Origin: Desulfobacteraceae bacterium
GTDB lineage: Bacteria > Desulfobacterota > Desulfobacteria > Desulfobacterales > SURF-7
Direction of reading: 5' to 3'
DNA length: 5,158 nt
Assembly: GCA_030619585.1 (NCBI GenBank)
Contig: JAUXBD010000154.1
Coordinates: 1 to 5,158, forward strand
Part shown: positions 1 through 5,158 of the stretch, in pieces
How positions within the stretch are numbered: position 1 is the stretch's first letter
How the letters are laid out: each line of letters starts with the position of its first letter
Program-made: the position numbers and the translations under genes
Notes under the pieces: generated by a model
What the model was told of the DNA's origin: nothing
What the model saw: only the letters and a program-made list of their open reading frames with translations
The model's database searches: none

Positions 1-1
1 G

Positions 2-415
2 GCTGAATCAAATAATGACCCGGAAAAAACGGTCGATCATAATTTCCCAAAAGACAGGAAATAGGATTATGAACACTTCTGAAAAATCATAAAGATAGAC
101 ATAAAGAAGCTGATTGAAAAAGGAGAAGCAGAACTTAACATTGAGATTAAAGACGGGGACAGCATATACATCTCCAAAGCAGATGTGTTTTATGTAACCG
201 GCGAGGTTAAAAAACCGGCTGCTTACAAGTATGATAAGGGGACAACAGTGATTAAAGCCATTACCATGGCTGGCGGTTTTACAGGAAAAGCGGCAAGGAA
301 AGGCGGCAAAATAATCAGAACCATAGACGGCAAAGAAGTTGTCATGACAGATATTAAAATGGATGTGCCTGTTTTGCCTGAGGATGTAATTGTAATACCG
401 GAAAGTTTTTTTTAG
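2..415 (+). CDS. Polysaccharide export protein (Wza-like, SLBB domain), 3' part only, reading frame disrupted
   Basis: This is the C-terminal part of an outer-membrane polysaccharide export protein, the channel through which capsule or exopolysaccharide leaves the cell. The final intact stretch (frame of position 185, open from 83 to the TAG at 413-415) contains the end of one SLBB repeat (IEIKDGDSIYIS) and then a whole second SLBB repeat beginning FYVTGEVKKPAAY, with the GG of MAGGF and a PEDVIVIPESFF tail. The GTG at 185 lies inside this domain and is not a credible start: a 76-residue product would lack the signal peptide, the Poly_export domain and the first SLBB. Upstream the homologous reading must change frame: frame 3 (NRIMNTSEK, to about 86) joins the final frame at an A5 run (82-86), and a second shift near 32-38 may join DPEKTV to IIISQKTG. 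This is either a pseudogene or a sequence error. The kinase follows 2 bases after the stop. Family assignment is confident; intactness is not. Confidence 0.85.
400..405 (+). promoter_or_regulatory. Weak ribosome binding site for the kinase gene, inside the end of the export gene
   Basis: GGAAAG lies 12 bases before the ATG at 418, rather far for a Shine-Dalgarno site. The upstream stop codon is only 2 bases from this ATG, so translation of the kinase is probably coupled to translation of the export gene rather than dependent on this site alone. That coupling is inferred from spacing. Confidence 0.4.
406..413 (+). other. T8 homopolymer overlapping the export gene stop codon
   Basis: Eight consecutive T bases encode the final Phe-Phe and supply the first base of the TAG stop. 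A one-base backward slip on this run would avoid the stop and read TTA GCT ATG straight into the kinase frame, as would a transcript carrying one extra U. The tract and the frame relation are seen directly. Any use of it is speculative, because Phe-Phe before a stop produces such a run without selection. Confidence 0.35.
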
Positions 416-417
416 CT

Positions 418-2604
418 ATGGATGAAAAAGAGATCCACCTACGCGATTATCTTCGGATTATCTTAAAAAGAAAGTACATTGTTCTTACATTTTTTCTCAT
501 TACATTTATTGTTGCCTTAATAGGGTCCCTCTCCTCGGCTCCTGTTTATAGAACTTCGGTAAAACTGCTAATAGAAAAGAGCAAGGCCGATCCACTGGTA
601 GCCGGTTATCGCTACCTTTCCTACGATCCTGAGTTCCTGCAAACCCAGTTTCAAATTATAGCCAGCACATCTGTTGCAAAAAAAGTAGTGAAACTGCTTG
701 ACCTTGAAAACTCTTATAGCTCCTTTTTCCAAAAAGAAGATGAAAAGCAATCAATTTTAAGCAGGTCTGTGAGTTGGTTGAAAGATATCTACGCGCTCTT
801 TTTGAAACTTGGCGGCCTAACCAAATCGCATACAACAGATCAGAAAAAAACCGAAAACGTCGATGCTGAGAGCTCAAGGGCAGACATACTTGCCAGGATT
901 ATTAAAGGCGGTATAACTGTTGAACCTGTGGTGGGCACCAGAATAGTTAGTGTCAGCTTCGAGTCCCAGAATCCTGTTCTTGCAAAGATGATTGTGAACA
1001 CTGTTGCAACGGCCTATATTGAAGAGAACCTCGAGATGAGAATGGAGGCTTCCGGATACACTTTAAAGTGGATGGCCAAAAAAGCTGATGAAGAGCGGCA
1101 AAAGCTGGAGCAATCTGAAACCCTCTTGCAGGACTATACGAGAAAAAAGGATATTATTACAGTTGAAAACAAAATTACCATACTTCCCCAAAAACTGTCG
1201 GAGATAAGTTCCAGGCTTACAAAGGCGCAGGCCAGAAGAAAAGAACTTGAGACATTGTTTAGCAAAGTCAGCGAGGTCTCCATTGAAGATGCTGAAACGA
1301 TACCTGTTATATCTGCCAGCGAAGCCCTTGTATCACTTAGACAAGAGGTGTTAAAAGCTGAACAGGCTATTGCCGAATTCTCAAAAAAATATGGCCAAAA
1401 GCATCCTATAATGAAAAGAGCCGTGGGTGAAATTGAGCTGTTAAAGGCTAAAAGGGAGAAAGAGATAAAAAGAGTTGTAAAATCCATCGGCAATGATCTG
1501 GAGCTTGCAAGATCAAATGAGAACAACCTTATAAGCATGCTGGAAAAGACCAAACATGATGCGGTAAATCTAAATGAAAAGTTTGTTCAATACGGCATGT
1601 TAAAACGTGAGGTTGACACAAGCATGCTCCTTTACGATGCCCTTATACGGAAAATAAAAGAGCAGAGTATTACACAACAGGTTCAGACTATTGATGTTAC
1701 AGTGGTGGAGAGGGCTGATACGCCAAAACATCCTACAAATACAAGCAAAAAGACAAACATACTTCTTGGTATGATTCTGGGCCTTTTTGGCGGCATTGCC
1801 CTTGTCATTTTTGTTGAGTACCTGGACAACACCGTCAAGTCGCCGGATGATGCTGAAGAGCGGTTGAGAGTCCCGGTGCTTGGTTCTGTCCCCCTTCTTA
1901 CCGGAGAAAATCAGAAAATTGAAACCATTGTTATGGATGACCCTCTTACTCCGATTGCAGAAAACTTCAAAGCAGTAAGGACATCCATAATGCTTTCATC
2001 AGCCGACTCCCATCCTAGAAGTCTTTTGATCACCAGCATGCTGCCTGAAGACGGTAAAACAACAAGCGCTACAAATATTGCTATCGCGATCTCAATGTCT
2101 GGAAAAAATGTTTTGCTTATTGATGGCGATATGAGACGGCCGGGAATACACAAAATATTCGGGCTTGGAAACTCAGTAGGATTAAGCACATTTCTGGCAG
2201 GTGAATCTGATATAAATATCCTGCAAAAAGGGCCTGTACCCAACCTGAAGATCCTTACATCCGGCCCTATCTCTCCAAATCCCTCTGAACTGCTCAGTTC
2301 TGACAAAATGATAGAGCTAATGGAAACTTTATATAAAAAGTTTGACGTTGTTGTTGTGGATTCATCACCTATTATGGCAGTGACAGACAGTTTGATATTA
2401 AGCAAAGTTGTTGATGGAACAATCCTTGTGGCAAAATCGGGAAAAACCACCTATGATGTCACAAGAAGAGGCTTGAAATCTTTAAATGACATAGGCGCAA
2501 ACATCCTTGGTCTGATAGTTAACGGGCTTGATGTTAAAAAAAGCGGCTATAACTACTACAGCTATAGTGAATACTACCAATCTTCAGATGATGAAGACGG
2601 TTAG
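418..2604 (+). CDS. Polysaccharide co-polymerase / tyrosine autokinase (Wzc/GumC-type BY-kinase)
   Basis: This 728-residue inner-membrane protein controls polymer length and export in Wzx/Wzy-type polysaccharide synthesis and phosphorylates its own tyrosines. Visible parts in order: a short cytoplasmic N-terminus; membrane segment 1 (about 20-38); a Wzz domain; a long charged, probably coiled-coil periplasmic region (about 218-420) with a GNVR-like stretch near 322-345; a Pro-containing approach (P436, P439) to membrane segment 2 (about 447-466); then the cytoplasmic kinase. The kinase has a Walker A motif LPEDGKTT (K547), Walker A' LLIDGDMRRP (D569, D571), Walker B VVVVDSSP (D648) and a C-terminal cluster of six tyrosines (711, 713, 714, 716, 719, 720) before an acidic tail. 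All motifs of an active fused BY-kinase are present and the length is normal. The ATG at 418 is the first possible start: the in-frame TGA at 379-381 is followed by no other start codon. No glycosyltransferase follows; the next gene is convergent. Confidence 0.95.
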   Translation: MDEKEIHLRDYLRIILKRKYIVLTFFLITFIVALIGSLSSAPVYRTSVKLLIEKSKADPLVAGYRYLSYDPEFLQTQFQIIASTSVAKKVVKLLDLENSYSSFFQKEDEKQSILSRSVSWLKDIYALFLKLGGLTKSHTTDQKKTENVDAESSRADILARIIKGGITVEPVVGTRIVSVSFESQNPVLAKMIVNTVATAYIEENLEMRMEASGYTLKWMAKKADEERQKLEQSETLLQDYTRKKDIITVENKITILPQKLSEISSRLTKAQARRKELETLFSKVSEVSIEDAETIPVISASEALVSLRQEVLKAEQAIAEFSKKYGQKHPIMKRAVGEIELLKAKREKEIKRVVKSIGNDLELARSNENNLISMLEKTKHDAVNLNEKFVQYGMLKREVDTSMLLYDALIRKIKEQSITQQVQTIDVTVVERADTPKHPTNTSKKTNILLGMILGLFGGIALVIFVEYLDNTVKSPDDAEERLRVPVLGSVPLLTGENQKIETIVMDDPLTPIAENFKAVRTSIMLSSADSHPRSLLITSMLPEDGKTTSATNIAIAISMSGKNVLLIDGDMRRPGIHKIFGLGNSVGLSTFLAGESDINILQKGPVPNLKILTSGPISPNPSELLSSDKMIELMETLYKKFDVVVVDSSPIMAVTDSLILSKVVDGTILVAKSGKTTYDVTRRGLKSLNDIGANILGLIVNGLDVKKSGYNYYSYSEYYQSSDDEDG

Positions 2605-2630
2605 ATTGGTTGGGGTGGTTGAACCGGTAG
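2598..2630 (+). repeat. Four GGT(T) units at 9-base spacing, G-rich, spanning the kinase stop and the convergent gap
   Basis: GGTT begins at 2599, 2608 and 2617, and GGT at 2626, giving a strict 9-base period with a GGGG run (2612-2615) between. The first unit includes the kinase TAG stop (2602-2604). CGGTT (2598-2602) can pair with AACCG (2622-2626), a 5-bp stem with a 19-base loop. The segment GGTTGGGGTGGTTG could alternatively form a weak two-layer G-quadruplex. No T tract follows, so it is not a standard intrinsic terminator. It is the only structured sequence between the two convergent genes. Confidence 0.4.
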
Positions 2631-3539
2631 CTATTTGATTCTGTAATGTATTGCTTCCGGGGAATCCGATCCTGCTTTTTCCCCCAGGCATATAATCCCG
2701 CTTCCTTTCAGCTCGGTTTCATCCCGTTTTAAGCAATAGGGGTCACTCTTCTCTTCGACAAATATATAGGTGCCGTTTGAGCTCTGATCGATCAGAATGA
2801 ACTTGTCCCTCCTGAGCTCGATGCGGGCATGACTCCGGGAAACCGACTTGGAACTAACCACAATATCATTATGGGACTGGCGTCCCAGGCTGGCGCTTGG
2901 TTTATTTCCGTTAATCTCGATTGCCTGCCCGGAAAAATTCAGCTCCAGACAGGATGTTGAACTTTTCGAAAGAAATGCATCCACAGAGCTGTTAAATACA
3001 ATAGTTACATCCTGAAGCTCCCATATGGTTTCATATACTTTGAATTCTCCGCTTTTTCCCTTGATTGTGGTTTTATCTATGCATTGGGAAGATGATTTCA
3101 ATTCCGGTTCCAGCTCATCATAAACCTGCTGGCTTATAAGAACCTGACGCTGTTTTGCAAGCCCTGTAATTCGGGAAGCCACGTTGACTGTATCTCCGTA
3201 GACATCGCCATCCTCCATGATGACCGGGCCAAAATGAATGCCTATGTAAAGATTCAGCGGTTCAAGGTTTTGCTCTTGGTGGGCAAACATAAGCTCAGTT
3301 GCTTCATGCATAGCCTTCCCTGCCTCAACAGCAGATGTAGCGCTGGGGAAAATGCACATCACCTCATCTCCAATAGTCTTTATCACAGTGCCATTATGCT
3401 GCCCGGCCACCTTTGAAAGCGCTGAGAGGCATGAGCTTATGAGGTTTTGTGCTGCCTTATCTCCCAGGGCCTCATAAATGTGTGTACTCTTTGCAATATC
3501 TGCAAACAGAACGGATAGGGTATCTGTTTTTCTATCCAT
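2631..3539 (-). CDS. Class III adenylate cyclase with C-terminal FHA domain
   Basis: This 302-residue soluble protein is predicted to make cAMP from ATP and to bind a phosphothreonine partner through its FHA domain. The cyclase domain (about 5-175) has every canonical residue: metal-binding D14 (VLFADIAKST) and D58 (KTIGDEVM), adenine-selecting K54 and D112, and transition-state N119 and R123 (GDTVNVASR). The K/D pair points to ATP rather than GTP. After a linker, the FHA domain (about 195-287) shows G219-R220, S234-x-x-H237 and N255-G256-T257, the phosphopeptide-binding set. No membrane segment or signal peptide is visible. The ATG at 3539 is forced, as an in-frame TAA lies two codons upstream; AAGG (3550-3553) sits 10 bases before it as a weak ribosome binding site. 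It lies 77 bp downstream of the DUF6178 gene on the same strand, so the two may be co-transcribed. The cyclase-then-FHA order is familiar in Proteobacteria and Desulfobacterota. The upstream kinase or stimulus is unknown. Confidence 0.93.
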   Translation of the reverse strand: MDRKTDTLSVLFADIAKSTHIYEALGDKAAQNLISSCLSALSKVAGQHNGTVIKTIGDEVMCIFPSATSAVEAGKAMHEATELMFAHQEQNLEPLNLYIGIHFGPVIMEDGDVYGDTVNVASRITGLAKQRQVLISQQVYDELEPELKSSSQCIDKTTIKGKSGEFKVYETIWELQDVTIVFNSSVDAFLSKSSTSCLELNFSGQAIEINGNKPSASLGRQSHNDIVVSSKSVSRSHARIELRRDKFILIDQSSNGTYIFVEEKSDPYCLKRDETELKGSGIICLGEKAGSDSPEAIHYRIK

Positions 3540-3616
3540 AAATTAAAAACCTTGTCTATATTCAATCAGTCAGTGCATGTAATTCCACTTTATTTTTTAA
3601 CATGGATAACCGTAAA

Positions 3617-5158
3617 TTAAAATATAATAAAAAAAAGGCTGATATATCTGGGATCAAGATCTTTCGGGGAAACCTCTCCGTATTCATTTTCTATCTGTGA
3701 AAAAAGATCGTCTAATATCCGGCCTGTTTTCCGGGTGATCTCAAAGTCGTCGAGACCGGTTTTAGATGAGAGCCAGTTTAGAAAAGAGGTTTTCATTGAT
3801 GAGTCTATTGCCCGGGGTTTTTCTTCTACCTTTCTGCCTGTAAACAGGTCATTAAAGAAAATTTTAAACTCATCTAAGGTAAGTGAAGCGGGCTCTTTCG
3901 ATTCTTTTGGCAGGCCCAAATGGTCCCTTGCCCAGAGGGTGAGTATAAGGTTCTTGTAGGTTAGATGAATATCCTTGTTTTTTTTAATCTTTAACTGCAT
4001 TAGGCCAAGCAGATTGTCAAAGGCGGTTATTTCATCTAAAGTATGCATGGCTTCTCTGATATCAGTAATAGATGAAAACTCTCTATATATTATCCCTGTT
4101 TTATAATTATCAAAAAACAGGGGTTTCTTTAGTAAAAGCCCGCCAAGCACTCCCATCCACTCCTCTCCCCAGAAACTAAGGGGCAGACCGTTTTGTGCAA
4201 GCCAGCTTGCCTTATGCCATCTTTCAGCCTGCCATTTTTGTTCCAGGGCCTGTTCGAATCCAAGCTTGAATATTCGTAAAAGTGGAATTTTTTGTATTAT
4301 GGACGCTACCTGGTGGGTGGCTGGAGTATCGTCTTTTACCAGAAACTGAATTCCTATATTGATATACCCGCAGGCTTTTTTTACAGTGTCGGCCAACTCC
4401 TCTTTTCCCTGTCTGATCTTTTGATCTGCGGTTATAATCTGGTTGCAAAGAGTAGCAAACTCCAACTGGATATGCTGCAACACATCCTTATCGTCAATCA
4501 CCTTTAAAGCGCTTGAAAACAGGTTGTCCGCTTTGATCATGGCAGCAGGATACAGGGGAACGGACATTGTTTCATGGCTGCCGGTTTTTTCATAAAAATC
4601 ATTCTTGTTATGAATCTTTGCGCCGTTGGAGGTTACCGGGGAAGCTTTCGTGAATACTTCCGGCTGGTAAATTCCAATGGCCTCATCAAAAGGCAGAAAG
4701 CCTTTTTCAGCCAGGCGCACATTTCTCAAACGATACATTTCCTCTTCAAGCTCTGCAGGAAGGACAGCTGAAGACCCAAGCAAGACGTTCTGGAACAAAA
4801 TAGGGTCTATATCAGATATTCTTTTTAGCAGGTTTGCCAACATTTCAAATCGTAATCGCTTTTTATCCTCTTCAGAAACATCCCGGGATTCAGAACTTTC
4901 TGAGGTTTCCGGTTCAATGGGATCGCTGATAAACCTAAAATAATGCACATCATCAAATGTGAACAGACCTTCCCCAAGAGCTGAAGGAGGCTGGTCGTGC
5001 TCTCTTAGTTTTACTTCTATATTTTTATACAGATAGTGTTCAAGAAATTCAATTTTGTCGCAAGTAAGCCATTTGGTCAAACGCTGCGGGTCAGCCCGTA
5101 AAAGAAGGTCGATCCATTTTGTAACCGAATTGTTGTCAATCCTGTCTTTTTCCCATAC
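3617..5158 (-). CDS. DUF6178 family protein, 5' end beyond the window
   Basis: I recognise this as a DUF6178 protein, a family of unknown function that I associate with Desulfobacterota. The diagnostic stretch reads LPAELEEEMYRLRN then VRLAEKGFLPFDEAIGIYQPE (visible residues about 133-167). The frame stays open from the stop (3617-3619) to the window edge, giving 513 visible residues. The residues before the TTG at 5080 continue the family pattern (VWEKDRIDNNS, then a LLLRADPQRL helix), so that TTG is an internal Leu codon and the true start lies outside; roughly 80-120 residues are probably missing. The protein is helical and charged, with an acidic Ser/Glu linker (about 77-98) and no membrane segment or signal peptide, so it is likely cytoplasmic. 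It ends DPRYISLFFIIF, the last residues coming from an AT-rich tract including a T8 run (3629-3636). No terminator separates it from the cyclase gene. No catalytic motif is visible, so no function is proposed. Confidence 0.85.
   Translation of the reverse strand, partial: VWEKDRIDNNSVTKWIDLLLRADPQRLTKWLTCDKIEFLEHYLYKNIEVKLREHDQPPSALGEGLFTFDDVHYFRFISDPIEPETSESSESRDVSEEDKKRLRFEMLANLLKRISDIDPILFQNVLLGSSAVLPAELEEEMYRLRNVRLAEKGFLPFDEAIGIYQPEVFTKASPVTSNGAKIHNKNDFYEKTGSHETMSVPLYPAAMIKADNLFSSALKVIDDKDVLQHIQLEFATLCNQIITADQKIRQGKEELADTVKKACGYINIGIQFLVKDDTPATHQVASIIQKIPLLRIFKLGFEQALEQKWQAERWHKASWLAQNGLPLSFWGEEWMGVLGGLLLKKPLFFDNYKTGIIYREFSSITDIREAMHTLDEITAFDNLLGLMQLKIKKNKDIHLTYKNLILTLWARDHLGLPKESKEPASLTLDEFKIFFNDLFTGRKVEEKPRAIDSSMKTSFLNWLSSKTGLDDFEITRKTGRILDDLFSQIENEYGEVSPKDLDPRYISLFFIIF

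Noticed and set aside
185..415. A separate small 76-residue gene starting at GTG 185
   Set aside because: The frame is open and homologous back to at least 83, and the start would fall inside an SLBB domain, so this is the tail of a larger gene.
1134..1553. 139-codon open frame on the - strand inside the kinase gene
   Set aside because: It is antisense to the coiled-coil region; its Leu/Ser/Phe-rich content is what the complement of Lys/Glu-rich coding produces.
1911..2450. 179-codon open frame on the - strand inside the kinase gene
   Set aside because: It is fully antisense to the conserved kinase domain, whose motifs fix the + strand frame; the translation resembles no family I know and no ribosome binding site is apparent.
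3533..3608. 7-bp inverted repeat: TATCCAT at 3533-3539 (the cyclase start region) and ATGGATA at 3602-3608
   Set aside because: It could pair the cyclase start codon with its own upstream leader, but seven AT-rich bases 62 bases apart are easily expected by chance and nothing else supports a regulatory hairpin.
3540..3616. Possible promoter for the cyclase gene in the 77-bp gap (TATAGA as a -10, - strand)
   Set aside because: The -35 position (TTACAT) matches only two of six consensus bases, and the GG-GC spacing for a sigma-54 site is wrong.
3629..3648. Intrinsic terminator at the DUF6178 gene end (GATATATC palindrome beside a T8 run, - strand)
   Set aside because: The 8-bp palindrome has no loop, is pure weak pairing apart from its ends, and lies within the coding region; it would not form a terminator stem.
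3735..3959. 74-codon + strand open frame within the DUF6178 gene, and similar ones at 4292-4507, 4574-4771 and 4677-4943
   Set aside because: All are antisense to the continuous, family-matching DUF6178 frame.

Overview
The window looks like the chromosome of an anaerobic, sulfate-reducer-type bacterium of the Desulfobacterota. Three things suggest this: a DUF6178 protein, a family I know mainly from that phylum; a class III adenylate cyclase with a C-terminal FHA domain; and an exopolysaccharide export pair (an SLBB protein ending in PESFF followed by a chain-length kinase) of the type common in Desulfobacterales. This assignment comes from remembered family distributions, not from a search. 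Base composition is moderately AT-leaning throughout, and I see no compositional break, insertion sequence, tRNA, rRNA or CRISPR array.

Layout. On the + strand, the 3' end of a polysaccharide export gene (to 415) is followed 2 bases later by a complete gene for a Wzc/GumC-type polysaccharide co-polymerase fused to a tyrosine autokinase (418-2604). These are the outer-membrane channel and inner-membrane assembly/regulatory parts of a Wzx/Wzy-type exopolysaccharide or capsule system. The operon ends there, at least on this strand. The export gene is broken by reading-frame shifts near its visible 5' end. On the - strand, and convergent with the kinase across a 26-bp gap, lies a complete adenylate cyclase-FHA gene (3539-2631). 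Upstream of it by 77 bp, on the same strand, is a DUF6178 gene (from beyond the window's right edge to 3617) whose 5' end is cut off.

How they work together. The export protein and kinase almost certainly act together: the kinase's periplasmic domain contacts the export channel, and cycles of tyrosine phosphorylation control chain length and export. The cyclase has every catalytic residue expected of an active cAMP-producing enzyme plus a phosphothreonine-reading FHA domain, so it is probably a cytoplasmic signalling protein. Its link to the polysaccharide genes is only positional. The DUF6178 protein has no known function. I do not see an obviously new multi-gene system here. The best leads are the damaged export gene, a T8 tract at its stop codon that would join it in frame to the kinase by a -1 shift, and a 9-base-periodic G-rich repeat in the convergent gap.
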